From Palsa-892 sp035295845 (lineage in GTDB: Bacteria > Pseudomonadota > Alphaproteobacteria > Rhizobiales > Xanthobacteraceae), in assembly GCA_035295845.1 (NCBI GenBank), contig DATGIF010000012.1, forward strand, positions 1-64,000: a DNA stretch of 64,000 bases, in the 5' to 3' direction. This document shows positions 51,968 through 61,295 of the stretch, one piece after another (the stretch's first letter is position 1; each line of letters opens with the position of its first letter). Position numbers and translations under genes: made by a program. The notes below the pieces were generated by a model. It was not told where the DNA came from. It searched no databases and worked only from the letters and a program-made list of their open reading frames with translations.

Positions 51968-53368
51968 TCAGCGGTAGCGCTCCTTGAGGAAGGCGTAGAG
52001 CGCGCGGATGGTCTGCGCCTCGCCACCCTCGGGCCGGCCTGGCTTCGACGACGGATTCCAGGCGAAGAGGTCAAAGTGCAGCCAGCTCTTCGCCTGCTCG
52101 ACGAAGCGCGCGAGAAACAGCGCCGCCGTGATCGCGCCGGCAAAGGCGCCCGACGATACGTTGTTGGTGTCGGCGATTTTGGAATCGAGCATGGATTGAT
52201 ACGGCCGCCACAGCGGCAGGCGCCAGAACGGATCGGCTTCGCGCGCGGCAACGCTCGCAAGCTCCATCACGAGCTTGTCGTCATCGGTAAACGCCGCCGG
52301 CAGCTCCGGCCCGAGCGCTACGCGCGCGGCACCCGTCAAGGTCGAAAAATCGACGACGAGATCGGGCGCCTCCTCATTGGCGAGCGCGAGCGCGTCGGCA
52401 AGAATGAGCCTTCCCTCGGCATCGGTATTGCCGATTTCGACGGACGTCCCCTTGCGGCTTTTGAAAATGTCGCCCGGCCGCATGGCATTGCCGGACACCG
52501 CATTCTCCACGGTTGGAATAACCACGCGGAGATTCACCGGCAATTTCGCATCCATGATCATGGAAGCAAGACCGAGCGCCGACGCGGCGCCGCCCATGTC
52601 CTTCTTCATCAGAAGCATCGCGGACGAAGGCTTGATGTCGAGGCCGCCGGTGTCGAAGACGACGCCCTTGCCAACGAGCACGACCTTGGGATGCTTCGCC
52701 TCGCCCCAGCGGAGATCAACGAGCCGCGGCGCCCGCGAAGACGCCCTGCCGACCGCGTGCACAAGCGGAAAATTCTCCTTCAAGAGATCGTCGCCGATCA
52801 CCGAACGAACGCTCGCGCCGTGACGCTTGGCGAGCGCGCGCGCCGCCTCTTCGATTTCGGCGGGGCCGAGATCGTTCGCCGGCGTGTTGATGAGATCGCG
52901 CACGAGAAAAACGGCTTCGACGATGCGGGAAAGCTCGGCGCCGTCGGCGCCCGGCGGCAATTCGAGACGGGGTTTGCGATTTTCCTCCGCCGCGCGATAG
53001 CGCGAGAAGCGATAGCCGCCCAGCGCGAAGGACAGCGCCGCGAGCCGCGGCTCACGCGGCGGCAGGGCGAAGCGCCAATCGCCCGCGGGCAGGAGCGTCG
53101 CGAGCTTGCCCGGAAGAAACGGGTCGCGGTCACGGGCGGAGGGCGGCTCGCAAGCAAACAGCGCGCCGCCGATTCCATCGGTGCCGCCCGGGAGTAGGAG
53201 GAAACGCCCGGCCTCCGGTTTGAAGCCGCTCGCATCGGCGAAGATGACCGCGTCTTTCGGCAAGTCTCCGCGCGCCCGCGGCCAGGAATCGGCGTCGACG
53301 CACCAGACGGATTTTACCGCGGCATCGGAACCCGCGGGCGCGAAGGCGGAATGGAGGGGTGTGCTCAA
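51968..53368 (-). CDS. M17 leucyl aminopeptidase
   Basis: Cytosolic dinuclear metallo-aminopeptidase of 466 residues. The metal site and catalytic residues lie in GKGVVFDTGGLDIKP (about 232-246), KKDMGG and NTDAEGRLILADALAL (about 305-320). An N-terminal domain of about 170 residues precedes the catalytic part. The start is TTG at 53368, since no ATG or GTG fits, and no good ribosome-binding site is visible. It trims amino-terminal residues from peptides, fitting the peptide transporter and hydrolase nearby. Confidence 0.92.
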   Translation of the reverse strand: MSTPLHSAFAPAGSDAAVKSVWCVDADSWPRARGDLPKDAVIFADASGFKPEAGRFLLLPGGTDGIGGALFACEPPSARDRDPFLPGKLATLLPAGDWRFALPPREPRLAALSFALGGYRFSRYRAAEENRKPRLELPPGADGAELSRIVEAVFLVRDLINTPANDLGPAEIEEAARALAKRHGASVRSVIGDDLLKENFPLVHAVGRASSRAPRLVDLRWGEAKHPKVVLVGKGVVFDTGGLDIKPSSAMLLMKKDMGGAASALGLASMIMDAKLPVNLRVVIPTVENAVSGNAMRPGDIFKSRKGTSVEIGNTDAEGRLILADALALANEEAPDLVVDFSTLTGAARVALGPELPAAFTDDDKLVMELASVAAREADPFWRLPLWRPYQSMLDSKIADTNNVSSGAFAGAITAALFLARFVEQAKSWLHFDLFAWNPSSKPGRPEGGEAQTIRALYAFLKERYR

Positions 53369-53450
53369 AACGGAGGCCTTTTAACCAGACATTAGGGTTA
53401 ATCGTCTATTACCGCGAGGCCGGGTTTCCGAGCCGGCCGTGGAGCGTGGA

Positions 53451-54257
53451 ATGGTCTTGTATCAGCGTCGCGCGGGCAAATCGAAATTGCGCGGCTCCTC
53501 TTCCCTCATCATCGCCGCCATGCTCGCCGCTTCGCTCGCGAGCTGTGCGGCCAATCGCGCCGAGGTGACGGGCTCGATCCCACCGGCATCGGCGAAAATG
53601 AGCGACAGAGACTGGCGCCAGCGCACCGATGATCTTGCGCAACGCTATCGCACCAGCCCTTCCGATCCCGAAATCGCGATCGCCTATGCGCAAGCGCTGC
53701 GCGCAACCAGCCAATACGCGCAGGCCGCGGCCGTGCTGCAGCAGGCTTCGATCCGTAATCCGCACTATCCACCGGTGCTCGGCGCCTATGGCCGTGCGCT
53801 CGCCGACATGGGCCAGTACCAACAGGCGCTCGACATGCTGTCCAAGGCGCACACGCCCGACCAGCCGGACTGGCGGATACTGAATACCGAAGGCGCCGTG
53901 CTCGACCAGATGGGCAATCACGCCGACGCCCGGCGTTATTACGAAACGGCGCTCAAGATCGCGCCGGACGAGCCATCGATTCTTTCCAATCTCGGCCTGT
54001 CCTATGCCCTGTCAAAGGACCTTCCGAACGCCGAGCGGACGCTGAAGCAGGCGGCGGCCCAGCCGAATGCCGAGCCGCGCGTGCGCCAGAATCTTGCGCT
54101 CGTGCTCAGCCTGCAGGGAAAATTCCAGGAGGCCGAGCGCGTCGCCGGCGACGACCTGCCGCCGGAAGAGGCGCGGGCAAACATCGCCTATATGCGCGAG
54201 ATGATGAAAGAGCGCGATCCCTGGAAGACGCTCGCCGCGACCAAGCCGACGGCGTAA
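53451..54257 (+). CDS. tadD: TPR lipoprotein TadD
   Basis: A 268-residue outer-membrane-type lipoprotein: signal sequence with lipobox LASC and lipidated C32, then three or four tetratricopeptide repeats (about 70-235), for example PPVLGAYGRALADMGQYQQAL and EPSILSNLGLSYALSKDLPNAE. TadD acts as a pilotin-like factor for the Tad secretin. It stands next to the tad genes but is transcribed convergently to tadC. ATG at 53451 is used in place of a GTG 12 bp upstream. Confidence 0.88.
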   Translation: MVLYQRRAGKSKLRGSSSLIIAAMLAASLASCAANRAEVTGSIPPASAKMSDRDWRQRTDDLAQRYRTSPSDPEIAIAYAQALRATSQYAQAAAVLQQASIRNPHYPPVLGAYGRALADMGQYQQALDMLSKAHTPDQPDWRILNTEGAVLDQMGNHADARRYYETALKIAPDEPSILSNLGLSYALSKDLPNAERTLKQAAAQPNAEPRVRQNLALVLSLQGKFQEAERVAGDDLPPEEARANIAYMREMMKERDPWKTLAATKPTA

Positions 54258-54305
54258 GGCGGCTGCGTCTCCCTTCAATCCAAGACTTGAAAACGTTGCG
54301 AACGT

Positions 54306-54323
54306 GACCGGCTGCGGCCGGTC
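54306..54323. terminator. Stem-loop between convergent tadD and tadC
   Basis: GACCGGC (54306-54312) pairs with GCCGGTC (54317-54323) around a TGCG loop, a perfect 7-bp stem in the only non-coding space between the convergent genes. Lacks a clear T tract on either side, so bidirectional termination is likely but not certain. Confidence 0.5.
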
Positions 54324-54332
54324 ATGCTTCCT

Positions 54333-55307
54333 TCAGCGTATTTCCATCACGCGGATGAAGGCGGGCCCGAGAATCACGATGAACAGGACCGGCAGGAAGA
54401 AGAGAATCATCGGCACGGTGAGCTTCGGCGGCAGCGCCGCCGCTTTTTTCTCGGCTTCCGCCATGCGCATGTCGCGGTTTTCCTGCGCCAAGACCCGCAG
54501 CGCTTGCCCGAGCGGCGTGCCGTAGCGTTCCGCCTGCACGAGCGCCGTACAAACGGCCTTGACGCCATCGAGATTGGTGCGCGCGGCAAGGTTGTCGTAG
54601 GCGGCGCGGCGATCGGGCAGATAAGAAAGCTCGGCGGTGGTCAGCGTGAATTCCTCGGCAAGCGCAACTGACTGCGCACCGATTTCCTGGCTCACGCGGC
54701 GGAAAGCGACCTCGATCGACATGCCGGACTCGACGCAGATTAGGAGGAGGTCGAGCGCGTCGGGAAAGGCGCGGCGAATCGACGTCTGCCGCCGCTTGAT
54801 GAGATTCTTCAGGAACAGCGACGGCAGTTTCATGCCGAGAAAGGCGGCGGCGAGCGCCGCCGCGATCTTCAACGCCGTTGGCCAGCCGAAGTCGGTGATG
54901 ACGAAAACGTAAAGAATGGCGAAGACGAACATTGCGATCGGCGCGATCAGCCGGAAGAACAGGAAGGCCACATAGGGCCCCTGCCCGCGATAGCCCGCCT
55001 GAATGAGCGTCGCGCGCGCTTCTTCCTGGCCGAGATGCTTCCTCAGATTGAGCTGCTCGACGATCGTCTGCATGTAAGCCTTAGGCTCGCTGCGCAGCGT
55101 CACTTTATCGCCGCGGCCAAGCTTTTCGCGCTCGCGTGCCCTGATCTTGTCGCGCTCGATCGCAACGGCTTTCATGCGGCGCCCGAGATTGTCGTTGGCG
55201 AGATACGGCATCGCGACCGTGATCACCGTCGCCATGGCGGCGATCGCCGTGAACACGGTCACGAGGAAGTGCGTGTCATGCAGCTTGTCGATCAGAAGTT
55301 CGACCAT
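54333..55307 (-). CDS. tadC: Tad pilus inner-membrane protein TadC
   Basis: A 324-residue T2SSF-type platform protein with four hydrophobic helices, at about 14-36, 118-155 (two) and 300-322, and the conserved cytoplasmic GspF domain from about 175: RRAFPDALDLLLICVESGMSIE. It forms the inner-membrane platform with TadB. It lies 9 bp after tadB and ends the - strand tad operon. Confidence 0.93.
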   Translation of the reverse strand: MVELLIDKLHDTHFLVTVFTAIAAMATVITVAMPYLANDNLGRRMKAVAIERDKIRAREREKLGRGDKVTLRSEPKAYMQTIVEQLNLRKHLGQEEARATLIQAGYRGQGPYVAFLFFRLIAPIAMFVFAILYVFVITDFGWPTALKIAAALAAAFLGMKLPSLFLKNLIKRRQTSIRRAFPDALDLLLICVESGMSIEVAFRRVSQEIGAQSVALAEEFTLTTAELSYLPDRRAAYDNLAARTNLDGVKAVCTALVQAERYGTPLGQALRVLAQENRDMRMAEAEKKAAALPPKLTVPMILFFLPVLFIVILGPAFIRVMEIR

Positions 55308-55316
55308 ACCCGCGCC

Positions 55317-56297
55317 TCAGAAATCGAAATTGATCATCTTGCGCATCACCAGGATGCCGATCGTCATCCAGACGCCGCTGCCGAAAAGCATGAGGTGTCC
55401 CATCGGCGTCGTCCATAGGAGCTCGATATAGTTCGGGCTCGTGAGATAAACGAGGATCATCACCGCGATGGGCAATGAGCCGATGATGCCGGCGGAGGCC
55501 TTGGCCTCCATGCTCATGGCCTGGATTTTCGCCTTCATCTTCTTGCGCTCGCGCAAGACGCGCGAAAGATTGCCGAGCGCTTCCGAAAGCGAGCCGCCAG
55601 CCTTCTGCTGGATAGCGACGACGATGCCGAAAAAGTTCGACTCCGGCAGCGGGATGCGGTCGAAGAGTTTGGCGGCGGCGTCGGAGAGCGGAATTCCCAT
55701 GGCCGTAGATTCGGCGATGGCGCGAAACTCGCTCTTCACCGGCTCCTGCGTCTCGTTGGCGATAATGCGTATGCAATCGCCGATCGGCAGGCCCGCCTTG
55801 ACGCCGCGCACGATCACATCGACGGCATTGGGCAACTCCTCGAGAAATTTGTTTTCGCGGCGCTTCTTGAGGAAGGAAAGCACCCAGCGCGGCAGCGCGA
55901 AGCCGGCCGCAACCGCGAAAATCGCGGCGACGTAGAGCTCGGCGCCCATGAACCAGCTGGCGAGGAGCACGACGAGCCCGAAGCCCGCGCTCGCCATCCA
56001 GAATTGACGCTTGCTCCAGTCGAGGCCGGCGCGCTGCAAGCGGATGCCGAGCGGCGGGCGTTTGGCATTCTTCCGGCGCTCCTCCATCTGCTTCAGCGTT
56101 TCCTCCACCGCCTGACGGCGGCTGGCGGCGGGATCGACGGTCCGGCGCGCGCGCCGCGTCTCCACCTGCTCGCTCGAAATGTCCTTCATGCGCTGCTCGA
56201 CGCGCTTTTCGCCGGACAAGAGCGGATAGATGAAGACGTAGGCGACGCCGCCTACGGCGACGGTGATGAGGAAGGGAAAAGCGAACGAGCCGAGCAT
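55317..56297 (-). CDS. tadB: Tad pilus inner-membrane protein TadB
   Basis: A 326-residue platform protein paired with TadC. N-terminal helix, a charged linker with KRVEQRMKDIS, two central helices (about 108-150), and the GspF domain LEELPNAVDVIVRGVKAGLPIGDC (about 165-188). ATG at 56297 is chosen; the longer frame upstream runs into cpaF and has no family similarity. It begins 4 bp after the cpaF stop codon. Confidence 0.92.
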   Translation of the reverse strand: MLGSFAFPFLITVAVGGVAYVFIYPLLSGEKRVEQRMKDISSEQVETRRARRTVDPAASRRQAVEETLKQMEERRKNAKRPPLGIRLQRAGLDWSKRQFWMASAGFGLVVLLASWFMGAELYVAAIFAVAAGFALPRWVLSFLKKRRENKFLEELPNAVDVIVRGVKAGLPIGDCIRIIANETQEPVKSEFRAIAESTAMGIPLSDAAAKLFDRIPLPESNFFGIVVAIQQKAGGSLSEALGNLSRVLRERKKMKAKIQAMSMEAKASAGIIGSLPIAVMILVYLTSPNYIELLWTTPMGHLMLFGSGVWMTIGILVMRKMINFDF

Positions 56298-56301
56298 GGC
56301 G

Positions 56302-57798
56302 TCACTGACGCAGCGGCTCTTCGGCGTCGGCGGCATCGAGGGCAGCGGCGAGGCGCTTTTCCTCGCCGAAATAACGGGCACGATCCCAGAAGCGCGGCTG
56401 GCCGATTCCGGTCGAACGGTGCTTGCCGACAATACGGCCGTTCTGATCCTCGCCGAGCATGTCGTAAACGAACAGATCCTGCGTGATCACGACGTCGCCT
56501 TCCATGCCCACCACCTCGGTGACGTGGGTGATGCGGCGGGAGCCGTCGCGCAGGCGCGCGACCTGCACGATGACGTCGATGGAAGCGACCACCATCTCGC
56601 GGATGGTGCGCGGCGGCAGTTGGAAGCCGCCCATGGTGATCATCGATTCGAGACGCGAGAGCGCCTCGCGCGGGCTGTTGGCGTGCAGCGTGCCCATGGA
56701 GCCGTCATGGCCCGTGTTCATCGCCTGCAACAGGTCGAACGCCTCGGGTCCGCGCACCTCGCCGACGATGATGCGTTCAGGGCGCATACGCAGGCAGTTG
56801 CGCACGAGGTCGCGCATCTTCACTTCGCCCTCGCCCTCGAGGTTCGGCGGGCGCGATTCGAGACGCACCACATGCGGCTGCTGCAGCTGCAATTCTGCGG
56901 CGTCCTCGCAGGTGATGATGCGCTCGTCATCATCGATGTAGCGGGTGAGGCAGTTCAGCAACGTCGTCTTGCCAGAGCCGGTGCCGCCGGAAATCAGCGT
57001 GTTCACGCGGCAGCGGCCGATCACCTTCAGGAGGTCGGCGCCATGCTGCGAAATCGTCCCGTACTTCACCAGCTGTTCGAGGGTGAGCTTGTCCCTGCGG
57101 AATTTGCGGATGGTGAGCGCGGGGCCGTCGATCGACAAGGGCGGCACGATGACGTTGACGCGCGAGCCGTCGGGCAAGCGCGCGTCGCAGATGGGGCTTG
57201 ATTCGTCGACGCGGCGGCCGATCTGGCTCACGATGCGCTGGCAGATGTTGTTGAGTTGCTGGTTGTCGCGAAAGCGGATGCCGGTGCGCTGAATCTTCCC
57301 CTGCACTTCGATGTAGACCGTGCCGGCGCCGTTGACCATGATATCGGCGATGTCATCGCGGGCGAGCAACGGCTCGAGCGGGCCGTAACCGAGCACGTCG
57401 TTGCAGATGTCCTCGAGCAGCTCTTCCTGCTCGGCGATCGACATCACGACATTCTTGATCGAGATGATCTCGTTGACGATATCGCGGATTTCTTCGCGCG
57501 CGGACATCGGGTCGAGCTTGGCAAGCTGCGCAAGATCGATCGCCTCGATCAGGGCGCCGAAAATCTGGCCCTTGACCTCGTAAAAGTTTTCCGTCCGGTG
57601 ATTATCGGGAATGGGCGGCGGCGGCGTGCCAGGCGCAATCGATGGCGCGGAGACGGACGCTTCGGTCGCCGGCAGCGGCGGCGTCACCGCCTTCTTCGGC
57701 GTGGCGGCAACGCGCGGCGCCTGCTCGCGCTGAAGCGCGGCCGGTTGCGCCGGAGCCTGGCTGACTGCCGCGTTTGTCCCCCCACGCTTTCCGAACAT
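56302..57798 (-). CDS. cpaF: Tad pilus assembly ATPase CpaF (TadA)
   Basis: A 498-residue secretion ATPase of the type II/IV superfamily that powers pilus extension. A Pro/Ala-rich N-terminus of about 70 residues is followed by a helical domain, then the RecA-like motor: Walker A ISGGTGSGKTTL (269-280), Asp box with RIITCEDAAELQL, Walker B RPERIIVGEVRG, and the His box GHDGSMGTLHANSP. It precedes tadB by 4 bp. Confidence 0.95.
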   Translation of the reverse strand: MFGKRGGTNAAVSQAPAQPAALQREQAPRVAATPKKAVTPPLPATEASVSAPSIAPGTPPPPIPDNHRTENFYEVKGQIFGALIEAIDLAQLAKLDPMSAREEIRDIVNEIISIKNVVMSIAEQEELLEDICNDVLGYGPLEPLLARDDIADIMVNGAGTVYIEVQGKIQRTGIRFRDNQQLNNICQRIVSQIGRRVDESSPICDARLPDGSRVNVIVPPLSIDGPALTIRKFRRDKLTLEQLVKYGTISQHGADLLKVIGRCRVNTLISGGTGSGKTTLLNCLTRYIDDDERIITCEDAAELQLQQPHVVRLESRPPNLEGEGEVKMRDLVRNCLRMRPERIIVGEVRGPEAFDLLQAMNTGHDGSMGTLHANSPREALSRLESMITMGGFQLPPRTIREMVVASIDVIVQVARLRDGSRRITHVTEVVGMEGDVVITQDLFVYDMLGEDQNGRIVGKHRSTGIGQPRFWDRARYFGEEKRLAAALDAADAEEPLRQ

Positions 57799-57822
57799 TA
57801 CAAACTCCCTGCGCGCGGATCG

Positions 57823-59091
57823 CTACGACCGCAGCCCCTTGAGCTTGGCGAGCAGCGGGGAAAAGAGGTCTTTCTTTTCCTTCTTGACTTCAGAGCGGCC
57901 GGTGAGCGTCTTCGCCAAAGAGAGGAAAATTTCCGCGGTCTTGTGGTTGGCGGACACTTCCGCAATCATTTGCCCGTTATTGGCCGCGGTGCCGAAGATC
58001 TGCGGATCGAACGGAATGCTCGCCACCGGCTGCGCCTCAAGGGCTTTGGCAAAATCGGCCGCCCGCACTTCCGGACGCTTCGGCATTCCGACCGCATTCA
58101 AAAGGTAGAGCGGCGGGCGATCGTTGGGACGCGATCCACGCACGAAATCGAACATGTTCTTGGCGTTGCGCAAATTGGCAAGATCAGGGGCGGCGACGAA
58201 CAGCACCTCGTCGGCGCCGACCAGCGCGCGTTTGGCCCAGCCGGTCCACATGTGCGGAAGATCGAGCACGATGTAGGGAACACTGCTGCGGAGCGCGTCG
58301 AGCGTGGTGTCGAACGCCTCGGCGTCGAAGTCATATTCGCGCTCGAGCGTCGCCGGTGCGGCAAGCAGGCTGAGATGATCGGTACATTTCGACAGCAGCC
58401 GGTCCACGTAGGCGCCATCGACCCGATCAGGCGAGAAGACGGCATCGGCGATGCCCTGCGGCGGATCCTGGTTGAAGTCGAGCCCGGCCGTTCCGAAGGC
58501 AAGATCAAGGTCGGCGATGACGGAATTGAGCTGCAGATCGCGGGAGACCGCGAAGGCAATGTTATGCGCGACGGTGGAGGAACCGACGCCGCCCTTGGCG
58601 CCAATCACGGCAAGCACCCGACCGAGGGGCTCGGCATCGGGCTTGGAAAAGAGGTGCGAGAAGGTGCGCACGAGATCAAGCGGCGACACGGGGCTCACGA
58701 CATAGTCGCTGACGCCGCGGCGCACGAGTTCACGATAAAGCACGATGTCGTTGAGACGGCCGACCACCACGAGCTTGGTGCCGGCATCACAGACCTCGGC
58801 GAGCCGGTCGAGGCCGGATAAAAGGTCGATGCCGCCGCCAATATGCTCGACCAGAATGACGTTCGGCGTCGCAGCACCGCTATAGGCTTCAAGCGCGGCG
58901 ACGAGGCCGCCCATCTGTACCTTGACCTGCGCCTTGATCATGCGGCGATCGCCGATGGCCGCCTGCATCGCGCCCGCGACTTCGGGCGTTTCGCAGAAGG
59001 CCTGAATCGAAATGCGCGGCACCGGCGCGACATGCGCGCCGGCATCGGCAACCGGAGTTTCGGCTTGTTGGGCGAGCGCGGTCCGCATCAT
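57823..59091 (-). CDS. cpaE: Tad pilus localisation protein CpaE (TadZ)
   Basis: A 422-residue pole-localising protein with an N-terminal receiver-like domain lacking catalytic residues (about 25-145) and a C-terminal MinD/ParA ATPase-like domain. The P-loop reads GAKGGVGSSTVAHN (164-177): the first lysine of the deviant Walker A is kept but the second KT is replaced by SS, as is usual in CpaE. Start ATG 59091 overlaps the cpaD stop by 3 bp. Confidence 0.92.
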   Translation of the reverse strand: MMRTALAQQAETPVADAGAHVAPVPRISIQAFCETPEVAGAMQAAIGDRRMIKAQVKVQMGGLVAALEAYSGAATPNVILVEHIGGGIDLLSGLDRLAEVCDAGTKLVVVGRLNDIVLYRELVRRGVSDYVVSPVSPLDLVRTFSHLFSKPDAEPLGRVLAVIGAKGGVGSSTVAHNIAFAVSRDLQLNSVIADLDLAFGTAGLDFNQDPPQGIADAVFSPDRVDGAYVDRLLSKCTDHLSLLAAPATLEREYDFDAEAFDTTLDALRSSVPYIVLDLPHMWTGWAKRALVGADEVLFVAAPDLANLRNAKNMFDFVRGSRPNDRPPLYLLNAVGMPKRPEVRAADFAKALEAQPVASIPFDPQIFGTAANNGQMIAEVSANHKTAEIFLSLAKTLTGRSEVKKEKKDLFSPLLAKLKGLRS

Positions 59092-59834
59092 GGCCCGACG
59101 TTGCTCACTTTCCCGCCGGTGTTCTGGGTGTACACCGTCGACGGATCCTGACCCTGACGATATTTGTCGACGACGGTCTGGCGGCGCGGCGCGTAGGCCG
59201 GCGTCTCCGGACGCGGCTGCACAAGATCCTCGGGATTGGCGACGGCGGCGGCGAGGTTTTTCTGCGTGGCGCAGCCGAAGTTCCAAAAGGGAACGTTCTC
59301 GCTCTCTTGCAGCGGATAGCGCTCGTTGCCGACAAGACCGGGGCCTATATTGTCCGGCCACTGGGCGCAAGGACCGGCGACGGCCTGGATTTTCGAATAG
59401 GTCACGCGGATGGCGCCGAGATCACCGCGATAAGGGGACTCATAACGGCGCGCGACGATTGCCCGCGGCGGCACGCCGGCAAATTGCAGGAGACTTTTGA
59501 TCTCGTGAAGCGTCTGCTTCGCCGCGACCGAATTGAACGCGCCCGAGGGTGCTTCGACGATGACATAGCCGGTGCCTTCCTGGCGCCAGTCGCTGCCGAG
59601 CGAAGCGACTTGCGCGCGCTGGGTCGCGGTGAGGCCGGCGCGGCCGGATCCCACGAGAACCTGAATCGATCGCTGGCCGTCGACAAGACGGATCGGATGA
59701 CGGTCGCGATAATCAGCGGCGACCGTACCGGTGTAGAAATCCGGCTCATCGTGCTGGCAGGCACCGAGCAGGAGCGCGAGCAAGAGCGAGGCCGCGGGAG
59801 CCGCCGCGAAGCTCTTTTTCAACAGATGGTCCAT
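59088..59834 (-). CDS. cpaD: Tad pilus assembly lipoprotein CpaD
   Basis: A 248-residue lipoprotein with lipobox LGAC (about 23-26). The family pattern is seen in RDRHPIRLVDGQRSIQVLVG (about 42-61), VPPRAIVARRYE and NFGCATQKNLAAAVANPEDLV. CpaD works with the secretin CpaC in the outer membrane. Gly/Thr/Gln-rich tail. It overlaps cpaE and follows cpaC by 17 bp. Confidence 0.92.
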   Translation of the reverse strand: MDHLLKKSFAAAPAASLLLALLLGACQHDEPDFYTGTVAADYRDRHPIRLVDGQRSIQVLVGSGRAGLTATQRAQVASLGSDWRQEGTGYVIVEAPSGAFNSVAAKQTLHEIKSLLQFAGVPPRAIVARRYESPYRGDLGAIRVTYSKIQAVAGPCAQWPDNIGPGLVGNERYPLQESENVPFWNFGCATQKNLAAAVANPEDLVQPRPETPAYAPRRQTVVDKYRQGQDPSTVYTQNTGGKVSNVGP

Positions 59835-59851
59835 GACTCAACTCCACTCGT

Positions 59852-61273
59852 TCAATTCGTGATGAAACCGTAGTTACCGTGATAGTTGCGGCGCGGGTCG
59901 GCACCCTGGGTGCCGTAGGTCCGGTTCAGTTGATTCATGAAGACGGTTTGCGGATCGGAAGCATCGGCGAAGCCGTCGCTCGGCAGCGCCAGATCCTGCC
60001 GCGCGCTCGGGTTCACGACATAAGGCGTCACCAGAATCATGAGCTCGGTCAGCCCGTTCTGATAGTCGCGGCTCTTGAACAGCGGTCCGAGCACGGGAAG
60101 GTTCATCAGCGCTGGAATGCCGTTGATGCTTTGCTTGGTCTGCTCCTGCAGGAGGCCGGCGAGCGCGAGTGATCCGCCCGAGGGCAGCTCAACCGTGGAA
60201 TTCGCGCGGCGCACCTTGAGCGCGGGAATGGTGATGCTCGCAAGCACAATGGCGCCGGTTTGCGTGAGTTCGCTTACTTCGGTTGCGACCTTCAGGCTGA
60301 TGCGGCCCTCGGAAAGCACGATCGGCGTGAATTCGAGGCCGACGCCGAATTGCTTGAACTGAATCTGGATCTGGCAGGTGCCGCTCTGATCGCAGCTCTG
60401 GCCGCCGGGAACCGGAAACTCGCCGCCGGCGAGGAATTTGGCCGACTCACCCGAGATCGCCGTGAGCGTCGGCTCGGCGAGCGTGCGCAGGACGCCGTTC
60501 TGCTCAAGCGCACGCAGCGTCGCGGTGACAGAGCCGCCGTTTGGCAGCTTGAACGTGGGCGAAAACGAGCTGGGAGGTGTTGCGTTGGTGCTCGTGAATT
60601 GGTTCACGGTGTTGAAGTTGATCACATTCGAGCCGATCGAAATGCTCGAGCCGTTAAGATCAATGCCGAGCTGCTTGATGATGTCGCGCTCGACCTCGGC
60701 GACCGTCACCTTGATGAGCACCTGCTCCTTGCCCTTGATGGTGAGGCCGTTGACGACCTTTTTCTCGTCGCCGACGAGACGAATCGCCGCCTCGGCGATC
60801 TTTTGCGCGTCGGCGGCATTGGCGACGACGCCTGTGAGGACGACGCTGTCGCCCACCGGATCGACATTGAAAGCGACGCCGGGCATTAATTTGCGCAGGG
60901 CTTCTCGCACGCCGGTGGCATCGCGGCCGACTTCGATGTCGTAGGCGGCGATCTGGCGGCCGTCGCCGTCGAAGAAGATCACGCTGGTCTGGCCGGCGCC
61001 GATGCCGATAAGATAAGCGCGCCGCGCCGAGCGGACCACGGCGTTGGCAATCGCGGGATTGGCGACGAGCACGTCCTTGGCGTCGGCGGGAAGGTCGACC
61101 ACCGCCGATTTGCCGATACCAAGCGCGAGGAATCTGTTGCCGTTCGTGCTCGTGCGCGCGTACATATCGGGCTCGGCGGCATCAGTGCCGACGGGCGAAA
61201 CGGCGGCGGCAACGGCCAGGAAGAGCGTGACCGCAACCCCGAATCGAATCGCATTCGCGTACAGACGAAACAT
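59852..61273 (-). CDS. cpaC: Tad pilus outer-membrane secretin CpaC (RcpA)
   Basis: A 473-residue secretin. Signal peptide about 1-32; a pilus secretin N-terminal domain (about 43-115; IGKSAVVDLPADAKDVLVAN, NPAIANAVV); a BON-type domain (about 118-190); and the secretin core from about 240 with ISGESAKFLAGGEFPVPGG and LKVRRANSTVELPSGGSLALAG. It forms the pore through which the pilus leaves. It lies between cpaB and cpaD. Confidence 0.94.
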   Translation of the reverse strand: MFRLYANAIRFGVAVTLFLAVAAAVSPVGTDAAEPDMYARTSTNGNRFLALGIGKSAVVDLPADAKDVLVANPAIANAVVRSARRAYLIGIGAGQTSVIFFDGDGRQIAAYDIEVGRDATGVREALRKLMPGVAFNVDPVGDSVVLTGVVANAADAQKIAEAAIRLVGDEKKVVNGLTIKGKEQVLIKVTVAEVERDIIKQLGIDLNGSSISIGSNVINFNTVNQFTSTNATPPSSFSPTFKLPNGGSVTATLRALEQNGVLRTLAEPTLTAISGESAKFLAGGEFPVPGGQSCDQSGTCQIQIQFKQFGVGLEFTPIVLSEGRISLKVATEVSELTQTGAIVLASITIPALKVRRANSTVELPSGGSLALAGLLQEQTKQSINGIPALMNLPVLGPLFKSRDYQNGLTELMILVTPYVVNPSARQDLALPSDGFADASDPQTVFMNQLNRTYGTQGADPRRNYHGNYGFITN

Positions 61274-61295
61274 CCCAGACCCCCGCGTTTGCGCT

